A stretch of 64,000 nt of DNA from Hymenobacter sp. YIM 151500-1 (lineage in GTDB: Bacteria > Bacteroidota > Bacteroidia > Cytophagales > Hymenobacteraceae): contig NZ_CP110139.1 of the NCBI RefSeq assembly GCF_025979885.1, forward strand, positions 3,492,001-3,556,000, given 5' to 3'. Below, in pieces: positions 26,532 through 35,388 of the stretch. Both the position numbers and the translations under genes were made by a program. The notes under the pieces are model-generated. The model saw only the letters and a program-made list of their open reading frames with translations, searched no databases and was not told where the DNA came from. Numbering within the stretch: the first letter of the stretch is position 1; each line of letters begins with the position of its first letter.

Positions 26532-27425
26532 TTATCGTTTGCGGGCCACGTAAATCAGGCTGGAATACTGCCCGTCGTGGGTGGCGGCGTAGCGGTTCGA
26601 CTGGTAGCCGGCCTTGAGCACGGCGAGCAAGCCGCCGCCCCGCTCGGCGCGGTGCTTTTCGCTGAGCATGCTCACGTAGTAGGCATCCAGGGGCATGGGC
26701 AGCACCTGCTGCACCTCCAGCTTGTGCTTTTTCAGCAGCTGGGTCATGGTGCGGGGGCTGAAGTGGTAGAGGTGGCGGGGCACATCGTAGGCGGCCCAGT
26801 CCTGGCGGTAGTGCTGGGCGTCGAGGCTGTCCACGTTGGGCACGGCTATCAGCAGGGCGCCGTCGGGCCGGAGCAGGTTGATGAGCTGGCGCAGGGTATC
26901 GTTCAGCTCGTGCACGTGTTCCAGCACGTGCCAGAGCGTAATGGCGTCAAAGGTTTCCGAGTCGAATTCCGAAAGGCCTTTGGTGCCGATGGGCTGGCCC
27001 ACACGCTGGCTGGCCTCCTGCCGGGCGCGAGGGTTGGGCTCCAGGCCGGCCACTTGCCAGCCGTTGGCTTTAGCTGCCGCCAGAAAATGCCCCGTGCCGC
27101 AGCCGTAATCCAAGAGGCGGCCCTTACGCGGAGCCTGCTGGTTCACGAGGGCCACCTTGCGGCGCATGGTAAAAAACCGAGCCACCTTGTAGGCTTGGTT
27201 GATGACCCCGCCCGCCCCGCTGTTGTGCGACACGTACTCCTCCGACTCGTAATAGCGCCCAATGCCGGCCGCGCTGGGACGAGGATTCGTGAACTGAAAC
27301 GTGCACGCCGTGCACTGCTGAATGGCAAAGCTTTCCTTGCTGACCGACTTATCTTCTACGATTAGCTTGTTGCGAAACTCGGTTTTGCCGCACACCGGGC
27401 ACTTCTCCAGACGCTCGTAAATCAC
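26532..27425 (-). CDS. Class I SAM-dependent methyltransferase with zinc ribbon
   Basis: A 297-residue protein. The N-terminus has two cysteine pairs (CPVCGKTEF and CTACTFQF) that look like a zinc ribbon, followed by a Rossmann methyltransferase core with the SAM motif LLDYGCGTGHFLAAA and a later ITLWHVLEHVHE. This layout is frequent in methyltransferases of sugar or cell-surface biosynthesis (Methyltransf_23 type), but no substrate can be named. The start codon is GTG at 27425; no nearer ATG would keep the cysteine pairs. Confidence 0.85.
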   Translation of the reverse strand: MIYERLEKCPVCGKTEFRNKLIVEDKSVSKESFAIQQCTACTFQFTNPRPSAAGIGRYYESEEYVSHNSGAGGVINQAYKVARFFTMRRKVALVNQQAPRKGRLLDYGCGTGHFLAAAKANGWQVAGLEPNPRARQEASQRVGQPIGTKGLSEFDSETFDAITLWHVLEHVHELNDTLRQLINLLRPDGALLIAVPNVDSLDAQHYRQDWAAYDVPRHLYHFSPRTMTQLLKKHKLEVQQVLPMPLDAYYVSMLSEKHRAERGGGLLAVLKAGYQSNRYAATHDGQYSSLIYVARKR

Positions 27426-27624
27426 AGATTCTCGCTGATTGTATGCTGATGACGCTGATTTAGGCGGTATGGATGCTAGGTCGCGCCAACCGCCCCGCGA
27501 AGGTACGAAACCCCAACGGCTGCGGAATCCAAAAGGAAACAGCAGTCATGGTCTTGATTAGAGTAGGCAACTAGCCTCTATATGCTTCTGAGCCTCAATA
27601 TGAGCGGCGTCAGCCAAATCTATG

Positions 27625-27981
27625 TCACTTATGAAACCTGTCGTCTGCCGGGCCTCCGTCACCCATGTAACCCATCATAATAAACATGGTGGTGCTGTAG
27701 AAGAAAAAAGCTAGTCCTAAGCCCAGCAGCGCCACCAACAGCCATTTTACAGCCTGCCCCCACTGCTTACGCCACAGACATGGCAACAGCAACAAAAAGC
27801 TGGCAGCAAAGCTGGTAAGTAGAACAAGAATGGCCGCGTGCCAGCTTATGCCAAGTGCGTCTGAATGCTGAAAAAGAAAATGAAATTGCTTCGGCAGCAA
27901 TACCGCCAGCAGCTGAACAACGCCTACACAACTAGCTAGCAGTTGCAGTAATACGAAATAGCGTCTACGCAGAAGATGCAC
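27625..27981 (-). CDS. Small membrane protein, hypothetical
   Basis: A 118-residue protein with three hydrophobic segments (YFVLLQLLASCVGVVQLLAVLL; ILVLLTSFAASFLLLL; WLLVALLGLGLAFFFYS) and a charged C-terminus. The start codon is GTG at 27981, 13 bases past the mnmG stop, so it is likely cotranscribed with mnmG. Base composition is lower in GC than its neighbours. No family recognised. Confidence 0.6.
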   Translation of the reverse strand: MHLLRRRYFVLLQLLASCVGVVQLLAVLLPKQFHFLFQHSDALGISWHAAILVLLTSFAASFLLLLPCLWRKQWGQAVKWLLVALLGLGLAFFFYSTTMFIMMGYMGDGGPADDRFHK

Positions 27982-27994
27982 TGGTAGCTTCTCC

Positions 27995-29863
27995 TTATCG
28001 TCCTAAATACACCATTAACACCGAAACGTCGGCCGGGCTTACGCCGCTGATGCGGGAGGCCTGGCCCAGGGTTTCGGGCTGGATGCGGAGCAGCTTCTCG
28101 CGGGCCTCGTGCGAGAGGGCGGGCATGGCGTGGTAGTCGAGGCGGCCCCGAATCTGGAAGTTCTCCAGCTCCTGCACGCGGGCGGCCTGCTGGTGCTCTT
28201 TCTCCAGGTAGGCCTCGTACTTCACCAGAATTTCGGCCTGCTCCAGGGCCTCGGGGCGGTACGGGGCCAGGGCCAGGGTGAGGCCGGGCAGCACGCGGGC
28301 CAGGGCCGCTAGGTCCACGCCGGGGCGGCGCAGCAGGTTTACGGCGCGGGTTTTCTCCTGAATCGTGGCCGAGCCGATTTCCTGGAGCCAGCCGTTGATG
28401 TCGCGGGGCTCGATGCCGAAGCTTTTCAGCAGCTCCACTACGTCGGCGGTCTGGCTTTCCTTTTCGCGCACGCGCTGCAGGCGCTCCTCCGAGGCCAGGC
28501 CCAGCTCGTAGCCCAGGCGGGTGAGACGCAGGTCGGCGTTGTCCTGGCGCAGGAGCAGGCGGTGTTCGGCGCGGCTCGTAAACATGCGGTAGGGCTCGTC
28601 GGTGCCTTTGTTGACGAGGTCGTCGATGAGTACGCCGATGTAGGCCTCGCTGCGCTTGAGGATGAAGGGCGCCTTGCCGTGCACGCGGTTGTGGGCGTTG
28701 ATGCCGGCCATTAGGCCCTGGCAGGCGGCCTCCTCGTAGCCCGTGGTGCCGTTGATTTGGCCCGCGAAGTAGAGGTTTCTAATCCGCTTGGTTTCCAGCG
28801 TGAGCTGGAGCTGAGTGGGCGGGAAGAAGTCGTACTCGATGGCGTAGCCGGGCCGGAACATCTTGGCCCGCTCAAAGCCCACAATCTTGCGTAGGGCGCG
28901 GTACTGCACGTCCTCGGGCAAAGAGCTGCTGAAGCCGTTCACGTACACTTCTACCGTGCTCCAGCCCTCGGGTTCCACAAAAATCTGGTGGCGGTCCTTG
29001 TCGGCGAAGCGGTTGATTTTGTCTTCCACGCTGGGGCAGTACCGCGGCCCCAGCCCCTTGATGCGGCCCTGGAACATAGGCGACTTCTCGAAGCCCTCCT
29101 TCAGGATTTCGTGCACCTCAACGTTGGTGTAGGTGATGTAGCAGGGGCGCTGCCGGGCCAGCGGGGGCGTGTCAAGGTAGCTGAACTTGCTGGGCACCTG
29201 GTCGCCGGGCTGCTCCTCCATGCGGGAGTAGTCGAGGGTGCGGCCGTCTACGCGCGGAGGCGTGCCGGTTTTCATGCGGCCCGCCTCGAAACCCAGCTCC
29301 TTGAGCTGCTCCGTAATGCCAGTGCTGCCCTTTTCGGCGGCGCGGCCCCCGCCAAAGTTTTTCTCGCCAATGTGAATAAGGCCGTTGAGGAAGGTGCCGT
29401 TGGTCAGGACCACCGCCCGGCCCCGAAACTCGATGCCGAGCTGGGTTTTTACGCCTACCACCGTGTCGTTTTCCACCAGCAGCCCGGTTACAGCTTCCTG
29501 CCAGAAGTCCACGTTGGGGGTTTGTTCCAGCGTCAGGCGCCACTCCTCAGCAAAGCGCATCCGGTCACTCTGGGCGCGGGGGCTCCACATGGCCGGGCCC
29601 TTGGAGCGGTTCAGCATCCGAAACTGAATCATGGTCTTGTCGGTAATGATGCCCGACTGCCCGCCCAAGGCGTCCACCTCGCGCACAATCTGCCCCTTAG
29701 CCACCCCGCCCATGGCCGGGTTGCACGACATCTGCGCAATGGTGTTCATGTTCATGGTCACGAGCAGGACCTTGGAGCCCATGTTGGCCGCCGCCGCGGC
29801 AGCTTCGCAGCCGGCGTGCCCCGCTCCTACTACAATGACGTCGTACTCTTCTTGCTGAAACAT
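27995..29863 (-). CDS. mnmG: tRNA uridine-5-carboxymethylaminomethyl modification enzyme MnmG
   Basis: A 622-residue FAD protein which, with MnmE, adds the cmnm group to U34 of certain tRNAs. Visible: the FAD-binding Rossmann motif VVGAGHAGCEAA at residues 11-22, CNPAMGGVAKGQ, GTFLNGLIHIGEKN, GLGPRYCPSVEDK, and the C-terminal MnmE-interacting helical domain. Length and order are normal. The start is the ATG at 29863. In this window it is followed, in transcription order, by the small membrane protein, and preceded by the ATE-like gene. Confidence 0.97.
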   Translation of the reverse strand: MFQQEEYDVIVVGAGHAGCEAAAAAANMGSKVLLVTMNMNTIAQMSCNPAMGGVAKGQIVREVDALGGQSGIITDKTMIQFRMLNRSKGPAMWSPRAQSDRMRFAEEWRLTLEQTPNVDFWQEAVTGLLVENDTVVGVKTQLGIEFRGRAVVLTNGTFLNGLIHIGEKNFGGGRAAEKGSTGITEQLKELGFEAGRMKTGTPPRVDGRTLDYSRMEEQPGDQVPSKFSYLDTPPLARQRPCYITYTNVEVHEILKEGFEKSPMFQGRIKGLGPRYCPSVEDKINRFADKDRHQIFVEPEGWSTVEVYVNGFSSSLPEDVQYRALRKIVGFERAKMFRPGYAIEYDFFPPTQLQLTLETKRIRNLYFAGQINGTTGYEEAACQGLMAGINAHNRVHGKAPFILKRSEAYIGVLIDDLVNKGTDEPYRMFTSRAEHRLLLRQDNADLRLTRLGYELGLASEERLQRVREKESQTADVVELLKSFGIEPRDINGWLQEIGSATIQEKTRAVNLLRRPGVDLAALARVLPGLTLALAPYRPEALEQAEILVKYEAYLEKEHQQAARVQELENFQIRGRLDYHAMPALSHEAREKLLRIQPETLGQASRISGVSPADVSVLMVYLGR

Positions 29864-30136
29864 GAATCGTTGATTTAGCTGATTACACTGATTGCGCTGA
29901 TTCGGGCGCGGTGCGGCGCTACGCTCTAGCTTGGCGCATCATTAAACAATAAGGCAAATTGCTACCGTTCGGACAGAACAAGGTGAGTGGCTCCAGTCGT
30001 TCACCGGTGCGCGAAGCACCCGTTTCGCGCTACAGAAAACGCCCGCGTTTGGGCGGGCGTTTCTCAGTAAGCTTGAAGGCGCAACACGCTTAAAACGTGC
30101 GCAAAGATACACAGCCAGCGGGTTGTTTGCGCAGCC
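29864..30136. other. Intergenic region with hairpins
   Basis: No gene seen. A family E hairpin with GCGCGAAGCACCCGTTTCGCGC is at 30009-30030. The terminator of the upstream ATE-like gene follows at 30035-30063. CAAAGATA at 30102-30109 is TATCTTTG on the minus strand and could be a -7 box for mnmG, but the terminator would lie in the resulting leader. Confidence 0.5.
30035..30063 (-). terminator. Terminator of the ATE-like gene
   Basis: GAAAACGCCCGC pairs with GCGGGCGTTTC, followed on the minus strand by a TTTTC run. It is about 75 bases past the stop at 30137. Confidence 0.8.
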
Positions 30137-30865
30137 TTATTCCAGGTTGAGCGCCGTGGGGTCTTCGTCCTGCAAGGCAGCCATGAGTTGGGCCGACTGC
30201 TTCGCCACCACTTCCCAGGAAAACGGCAGCCAGATGCCCAGCAGGCTGTCAAACACCTCCGTAGCGGCTGGGCAAGGAAACAGCTTGTAGTCGAACTTGG
30301 GGTAATCGTGAACCACGTAGCCGGGGTAGTAGTGCGTCTGCTGCCGGCTCAAAGCGTGGTCTATCTTCAGTAGCATCAGGTACTTACCCAGGCTGAATTT
30401 GCGGTAGTCGGGGTGGTAGAAGTTCATGATGCCCGCCATGCTGCGCCGGCCCAGGTCAAAAATGCCGGCGGCAATCAGCCGCTGTTCGTCCCGGATTTCG
30501 AGCACCTGGGTGTTGAACACATTGTGCGCGGACCCGGCCAGCAGAAACGCTTCCACCGTTTCGGGCGCGTCGAAGGTGATGCTGGCGCGGTAGTCAGCGT
30601 AGAGGGTTTCCAGCTCGTCGGTCAGGGCGAAGGGCTTGATGGTGGTGGCAAACCGGGCGTTGGTGCGCAGCAGGCGGAGCTGCTCTTTGCCGTACTGCAC
30701 GCGGCCCAGCACCAGGCGCAGCCAGTGCGTGGTGTGGTAGGCGCCATCCAGATGCAGAAACTGGCAGGTGAACAGGTCCTGGTGCATGCGGTAGTAGCCC
30801 TGGCTCAGGTAGAAATCCAGGGCGTCGCCCCTGATCTGAGGCGCGGGGTTGGCATTGATGGCCAT
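30137..30865 (-). CDS. Arginyl-tRNA-protein transferase-like (ATE C-domain) protein
   Basis: A 242-residue protein resembling the single-domain ATE-like proteins of Bacteroidota: YYRMHQDLFTCQFL near the N-terminus, HNVFNTQVLEI, FDLGRRSMAGIMNFYHPDY, FSLGKYLMLLKIDHAL and YYPGYVVHDYPKFDYK. These correspond to the GNAT-like C-terminal half of arginyl/leucyl-tRNA-protein transferases, but the cysteine-rich N-terminal domain is absent. Whether it aminoacylates proteins is not established. The start is the ATG at 30865. It follows ybeY, separated by a terminator. Confidence 0.75.
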   Translation of the reverse strand: MAINANPAPQIRGDALDFYLSQGYYRMHQDLFTCQFLHLDGAYHTTHWLRLVLGRVQYGKEQLRLLRTNARFATTIKPFALTDELETLYADYRASITFDAPETVEAFLLAGSAHNVFNTQVLEIRDEQRLIAAGIFDLGRRSMAGIMNFYHPDYRKFSLGKYLMLLKIDHALSRQQTHYYPGYVVHDYPKFDYKLFPCPAATEVFDSLLGIWLPFSWEVVAKQSAQLMAALQDEDPTALNLE

Positions 30866-30892
30866 CGACGGAAACGGTAGCGGAGCGGTACG

Positions 30893-30922
30893 GAAAACGC
30901 CCGCGGATGAGGCGGGCGTTTC
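30893..30922 (-). terminator. ybeY terminator
   Basis: GAAAACGCCCGC pairs with GCGGGCGTTTC around a short loop, with a T run on the minus strand. Its stem sequence is the same as that of the terminator at 30035-30063. It is 31 bases past the ybeY stop. Confidence 0.8.
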
Positions 30923-30953
30923 ACTGAAAAATCAGCTGTGCGGTGCGGGTCGT

Positions 30954-31442
30954 TTAGAACGTGCGCAGCAGCAGGCAGTCGTCTTCCTTTTTGCGCATGG
31001 CGGTCTGGCTGAGCAGGTCCTTGTCGGCGTAGCCGAGCAGGTGGAGCACGCCGTGAATCATGACGCGGTGCAACTCGTCGCGGAACGGCACACCGAGCTG
31101 GCGGGCATTTTCGCGCACCCGGTCCACCGAAATAAAGATGTCGCCCTCGATGATGTCGGCGTCGTCGGCGTTGTCGAAGGTGATGACGTCGGTGTAGGTG
31201 TCGTGGTTGAGGTACTCCAGGTTGACCTTGTGCAGGTACTCGTCGGAGCAAAATATGTAGGTGAGCTGCACGATTTCGTGCTCGTGCACCTCAGCTACCC
31301 GCTCCACCCAGGAAGTAAGCTCCTCGGCGTCGGCCAGCTCAAACTCCACGTCTTCCACCAAAAACTCAATGCCCGGCCCCTCGTCGCGGCCGAAGTCGTC
31401 GTGCTCCTGGCCTGCGTCGGGCCCGGTCGGAAGGTCGCTCAT
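30954..31442 (-). CDS. ybeY: Endoribonuclease YbeY (rRNA maturation factor)
   Basis: A 162-residue metal-dependent RNase acting in 16S rRNA 3' end maturation and ribosome quality control. The zinc-binding motif is HRVMIHGVLHLLGYADK, with the three ligands spaced as in the family (the third is D or N in place of the usual histidine in HxxGYDH; here GYADK). NHDTYTDVITFD is the other conserved block. The ATG at 31442 (MSDLPTG) is used: the frame is open to 31682 but overlaps the upstream gene. The start is 7 bases past the stop of the ATPase gene, so the two are one operon. Confidence 0.9.
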   Translation of the reverse strand: MSDLPTGPDAGQEHDDFGRDEGPGIEFLVEDVEFELADAEELTSWVERVAEVHEHEIVQLTYIFCSDEYLHKVNLEYLNHDTYTDVITFDNADDADIIEGDIFISVDRVRENARQLGVPFRDELHRVMIHGVLHLLGYADKDLLSQTAMRKKEDDCLLLRTF

Positions 31443-31449
31443 GGGGCGG

Positions 31450-31908
31450 TTAGTTGCTGGCAGAAGCCGAGGTGGCGCCGTTGAAGGCAGTTTCGGAGCT
31501 AGAAGGCGTGGGCAGCATAAACGTGAGCTGCACGTTGCGGCCTTCTTTGGTAAACTCCACCTCGTCGGCCAGGTGGCGAATGAGGAAGATGCCGCGGCCA
31601 CCGGGGTTTTCCAGGTTTTCGGGGGCCGTAGGGTCAAGCAGGTTAGTGTAATCGAAGCCCGAGCCTTCGTCCTCGATTTCAAACTTCACCCGGTCCTGGT
31701 CCACAAACAGGGACAGGAACACGTTTTTGTCTTTATCGAACTTGTTGCCGTGGCGGATGGCATTGTTTACCGCCTCGGTTACGGCCACCATGATATTGCC
31801 GTAAATGTCGTCTTCGATGTGAAACGCATCCTTCGAGTTGTCGATGAAACTCTCTACCACGCGAATATTCTCGACCAAGGAAGGAATTTGAATTTTAACC
31901 TGCTTCAT
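31450..31908 (-). CDS. RsbW-like anti-sigma/serine kinase-type ATPase
   Basis: A 152-residue HATPase-fold protein with the N box NNAIRHGNK, the G1 box DEGSGFDY and the G2 box GGRGIFLIRHLAD. This is the RsbW / SpoIIAB type, which binds partner proteins such as sigma or anti-anti-sigma factors, rather than a histidine kinase, because no sensor or dimerisation part is present. No sigma factor gene is adjacent. It lies 7 bases upstream of ybeY, and 51 bases separate it from the DUF4175 gene upstream, so all three may form one unit. Confidence 0.88.
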   Translation of the reverse strand: MKQVKIQIPSLVENIRVVESFIDNSKDAFHIEDDIYGNIMVAVTEAVNNAIRHGNKFDKDKNVFLSLFVDQDRVKFEIEDEGSGFDYTNLLDPTAPENLENPGGRGIFLIRHLADEVEFTKEGRNVQLTFMLPTPSSSETAFNGATSASASN

Positions 31909-31959
31909 AAAAGGGGAAAGGGCGTGGGCGGCCAGGAAAGGGGTAAAAGTAACGGAACG

Positions 31960-34900
31960 CTATTTCATTTTTTGAAAATACTCACTCACCTCGCGCTGGT
32001 AGTACGGAGTGAGGGCCGGCGGCACGGTGCGGAGCAGCTCGGTTTGCCGGGTTTGCTGGCGCTGGTACTGCCGAAACGCCGGCGGAAACACGGGCGGGCG
32101 GTTCTGGGCCGTCTGGGCCTCGCGCTTGTCGTCCTGGTCCCGCTCCCGCGCCGATTTCTCGGCTTCGAGCAAGCGAGTCAGGATTTGGCGCTGGCGCAGA
32201 ATGGTTTGCTCCGTCAGCCGCTTGTTTACGAGGTCGGTTTCGGTTTGTTCCATCATTTTTTTCACGTCGCCGAGGCCGCCGGCGCCGTCCTGGCCTTTGC
32301 CGTCCTTGCTGTTCTGGGGTTTGCCGCCGCCTTTCTGTTGCATGCGCTCCAGCTCCTGCATGGCCTGGCGCAGCATCTGCTGCTGCCCGGCCAGCTTGGC
32401 TAACTCCTCGGACAAGGCCCGGCCCTGCTTGCCGCTCTGCTGGAGCTGCTGAATCTGCTGGTTGAGCTGTTGCTGCATGCGGCCCAGCTGCCCTTCGCCG
32501 GCGCTGCTGCCCTTCTTCTTTTTGCGGCCGGGCTTGCCGCCGCCCTGCTGCTGTTGCTGCTGGCTCTGGCGCTGCTGCTCCTGCATCTGCTGGAGGGCGT
32601 CGTTGAGCATGAGGGCCAGGTTGTTCATGGAGGTCATGGCCAGCTGCTGGGAGCTGGTGGCCCGGCCCACGTTGCGCTGGCGGATGTGGTCGAGGCTTTC
32701 GTCCATGCGGCCGTTCATCTCGCCCACTTCGCGGGTCACGAAGCTCTGAATCTGGAACACGCGCTTAGCCAGGGCATACAGGGAGTCCTGCACCACGCGG
32801 GCATCGTCCTTGAGCTTGCGCTGGGTCTGGCCGAGCTGCACGAAGCGCGGGTCGCTCTGGTCCACTTGGCGGAACTGCTTCATCAGGCCTTCCTGGTCGA
32901 AGCTTAGCTTGAGCAGGTTTTCGAGGATGTCGCGCAGGTCGTCGATGTTCTCCTGCTGCTGGTCCTGTTCTTCCTCGTTCATCTGCTGCTGCATCTGCTG
33001 AGCCATTTTCTGGAGCTGCTGGGCGGCCTGGCGCTGGCTCTGGCTGGCTTTCTGGTTCTGGTTTTTGCCGAGCTGCTGCTGGCTTTGCTCCATCTGCTCG
33101 TCTACCTGCTGCTGCTCGTCCTTCATCTCGTCGGCGCCGTTCTCGCCGTCGAGCTGCTGGTCCAGCTCCTTCATGTCCTTGAGGTCCTGCTTCAGCTCCT
33201 GAAACTGCTGCTGCTGCTCGGCCTGCTGCTGCTTGAGTTGTTCGTTTTTGGCCTTTTGCTGCTCGTTCGACAGCTTATTGTCGGGGTTCTGCTTGTCGTT
33301 TTTCTGGGTTTCGTCGGCCAGCTTCTGCTCCTGCTGGGCTAGCTGCTGGAGCTTCTCCAGGGCCTGGTCCTGCTTCTGCTCAAACTGCAGCTGCTTGAAC
33401 ATTTCGAGGGCGCGCTCCAGCTCTTTCTGCAGGGTTTGCTCTTTGTTTTCGAGCTGTTGCAGGAGCTTCTGCATCTCGGGCTGGTTCTGGTCCTGCTGTT
33501 GCTGCTCCAGCAGCTTTTGCAGCTCCTCGTAGAGCTTCTTGGTTTCGGGGTCCAGCAGGGTTTCCATGAGCTTCTGCAGCTCCTTGGCTTTCTCGGCCAA
33601 CTCCTCGTTTTTCTGGGGGTCGAGCTGGTTTTGCTGATCCTGAAGCTGCTCAAACTGGCGCTTCAGCTCGTCCATAGCCTGGTCCATCTGCTGCTTTTGC
33701 TCCAGCATGTCGCGCAGCTGCTTGCGGTCCTGGAAGTTCAGGTCGCGCTTCACCTTCAGCTTGTCCTCGGCCTTGGCCAGCTCCCGCTCCATCTTCTTCG
33801 ACTCCTGAGCGGCCTGGCTGAGCTGGCTTTGCACGGCCTGGCTCTGTGAGGCCAGCTGCTGGCGCAGCTCGGTGCGCGAGGGCAGGCGGAACTCGGCGGT
33901 GCGGCTGCGGGCGGCTTTGGGGCCGTGCACGCCGTCGTTGTCCCACACCTGCACGAAGTACTCCAGCCGGTCGCCGGGACGCAGGTTCAGGGGACGCACG
34001 TCCCACTGGTAGGCGTAGGTCTGGCTGGGGCCCTGGCCCAGGGGCAGGGCGCGGGTCTGGTAGGCTGCGTTAGGTTTAGCCTTGCTCAGCACGCGGTAAT
34101 GGAGTTGCAGGCGCGAGAGGCCGTAGTCGTCGCGGGTGGTGCCGCCCAGGGCCAGGAAGCGCCGGGAAGTGGTGTCCTGGAAGCTCTCCAGGGTTACTTC
34201 GGGCACCTGGTCTGGTATGACGGTGAGCTGGTACTCGATGGGGTCCCGGTTGGGACTGACGGCGTTGCGCAGGTGCACCGAATAGGTCTGGCTGCGCAGG
34301 GCCCGGCGGCTAAGGCGAAAGGCCTCAGCATCGGCGGTAGCCGCCACGGTTTCGTCGGGATTCTGAAATTTCAGCTGGAGCTGGTCGGTGGCCTCGGTGC
34401 TGAACTCCCAGCGCAGGTCCGAGCCCTCGGGCACGGTGAGGTTGCCGGTGTTGCGGATGGTTTCGGCGGGGCGGCCCAGGTAGGCGGGGTAGCTCACGCG
34501 CACCAGAAAGTCGCGCAGGTTGGGCCGCTCCCGCACCGTGAGGTCGTACTCGGCCGAAGAAAAGCCGGCCGCCGAAAGCTGAAACTCCACGCTGCGGCGC
34601 AGCTGGCGGAAGTCGTAGCGGAAGTGACCCGCGGCCGTGCGGGTCAGGCGCCGCTCCCGCCCCTCGTACACAATGCTGATTTCATTAGGCAGGGCCTCCC
34701 CTTCCACGGCCACGTCGAGGGTGAAATCTTCGCCCTTGAAGGCCGTCAGATTCTTATTCTCGACCACAAACCGGAAGGGCGCGGGCGGGCTGTAGTGGCG
34801 GTTGTAGTTCAGAATCCGCTCGGTGCCCTGCACAAACAGGCTGGGGTAGATGAGCAACAGGAGCACCACCACGGCGCCGGGCACGGCCACGTACTTCCAC

Positions 34901-35388
34901 AGGGGCCGGGTCTGGGCCTTGAGGTTGATGCCTTGGGTGAACTCCAGGCCGCGCAGCTGCCCGGCTCGCTGCTCCAGGCTGGCGGCCAGCAGAGCGTTTT
35001 CCTGGGCCTGCCCGCGCAGTTGCAGGGCGTTCAGCAGCTTATCCTGCACCTGCGGAAACAACTCCCCTACCCGGCGGGCGGCCTGCTCGTCGCTCAGCAT
35101 GCGCCGCAGGTTGGTGAGAGCCGCTAAGGGCTGCCACACCCAGCGCCCCACCGCGTAGAGCACCGCGGCCACGAAGCCGAACAGCAGCCCGGCCCGCACC
35201 CAGGTGGGCAGGTACAGGAAGTATTCGAGCAGGTTGAACAGCAGGAACAGGCTGAGCACGAGGCCGCCGGCCACCAGCAGGCCGCGCACCAGCAGGCTCA
35301 GGTAAAATTTGCGCTTAAACGCGTCGAGGCGGGCCAGTACATCGTCCAGGGCCCCCCGATGTGTTGCGGGGTCTTTCTCCACTACCAT
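31960..35388 (-). CDS. DUF4175 family membrane protein with long coiled coil
   Basis: An 1142-residue protein. Two or three membrane helices lie in the first 190 residues (LLVRGLLVAGGLVLSLFLLF; AGLLFGFVAAVLYAVG; YVAVPGAVVVLLLLIYP). Residues about 200-510 are beta-rich, and about 520-1080 form a very long Gln/Glu/Lys-rich coiled coil with many QQQ runs. The C-terminus is short and ordered (ALTPYYQREVSEYFQKMK). This is the DUF4175 layout; the family role is unknown to me. Because of the repeated Gln codons the minus strand is rich in CTGCTG. The start is the ATG at 35388. Confidence 0.88.
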   Translation of the reverse strand: MVVEKDPATHRGALDDVLARLDAFKRKFYLSLLVRGLLVAGGLVLSLFLLFNLLEYFLYLPTWVRAGLLFGFVAAVLYAVGRWVWQPLAALTNLRRMLSDEQAARRVGELFPQVQDKLLNALQLRGQAQENALLAASLEQRAGQLRGLEFTQGINLKAQTRPLWKYVAVPGAVVVLLLLIYPSLFVQGTERILNYNRHYSPPAPFRFVVENKNLTAFKGEDFTLDVAVEGEALPNEISIVYEGRERRLTRTAAGHFRYDFRQLRRSVEFQLSAAGFSSAEYDLTVRERPNLRDFLVRVSYPAYLGRPAETIRNTGNLTVPEGSDLRWEFSTEATDQLQLKFQNPDETVAATADAEAFRLSRRALRSQTYSVHLRNAVSPNRDPIEYQLTVIPDQVPEVTLESFQDTTSRRFLALGGTTRDDYGLSRLQLHYRVLSKAKPNAAYQTRALPLGQGPSQTYAYQWDVRPLNLRPGDRLEYFVQVWDNDGVHGPKAARSRTAEFRLPSRTELRQQLASQSQAVQSQLSQAAQESKKMERELAKAEDKLKVKRDLNFQDRKQLRDMLEQKQQMDQAMDELKRQFEQLQDQQNQLDPQKNEELAEKAKELQKLMETLLDPETKKLYEELQKLLEQQQQDQNQPEMQKLLQQLENKEQTLQKELERALEMFKQLQFEQKQDQALEKLQQLAQQEQKLADETQKNDKQNPDNKLSNEQQKAKNEQLKQQQAEQQQQFQELKQDLKDMKELDQQLDGENGADEMKDEQQQVDEQMEQSQQQLGKNQNQKASQSQRQAAQQLQKMAQQMQQQMNEEEQDQQQENIDDLRDILENLLKLSFDQEGLMKQFRQVDQSDPRFVQLGQTQRKLKDDARVVQDSLYALAKRVFQIQSFVTREVGEMNGRMDESLDHIRQRNVGRATSSQQLAMTSMNNLALMLNDALQQMQEQQRQSQQQQQQGGGKPGRKKKKGSSAGEGQLGRMQQQLNQQIQQLQQSGKQGRALSEELAKLAGQQQMLRQAMQELERMQQKGGGKPQNSKDGKGQDGAGGLGDVKKMMEQTETDLVNKRLTEQTILRQRQILTRLLEAEKSARERDQDDKREAQTAQNRPPVFPPAFRQYQRQQTRQTELLRTVPPALTPYYQREVSEYFQKMK

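Noticed and set aside
31443..31682. Longer N-terminus for YbeY
   Set aside because: The extra 80 codons overlap the RsbW-like ATPase gene in another frame and are not YbeY-like; the ATG at 31442 fits the family.
31960..35388. CTGCTG-rich tract as a repeat element
   Set aside because: It is explained by runs of glutamine codons in the coiled coil of the DUF4175 protein.
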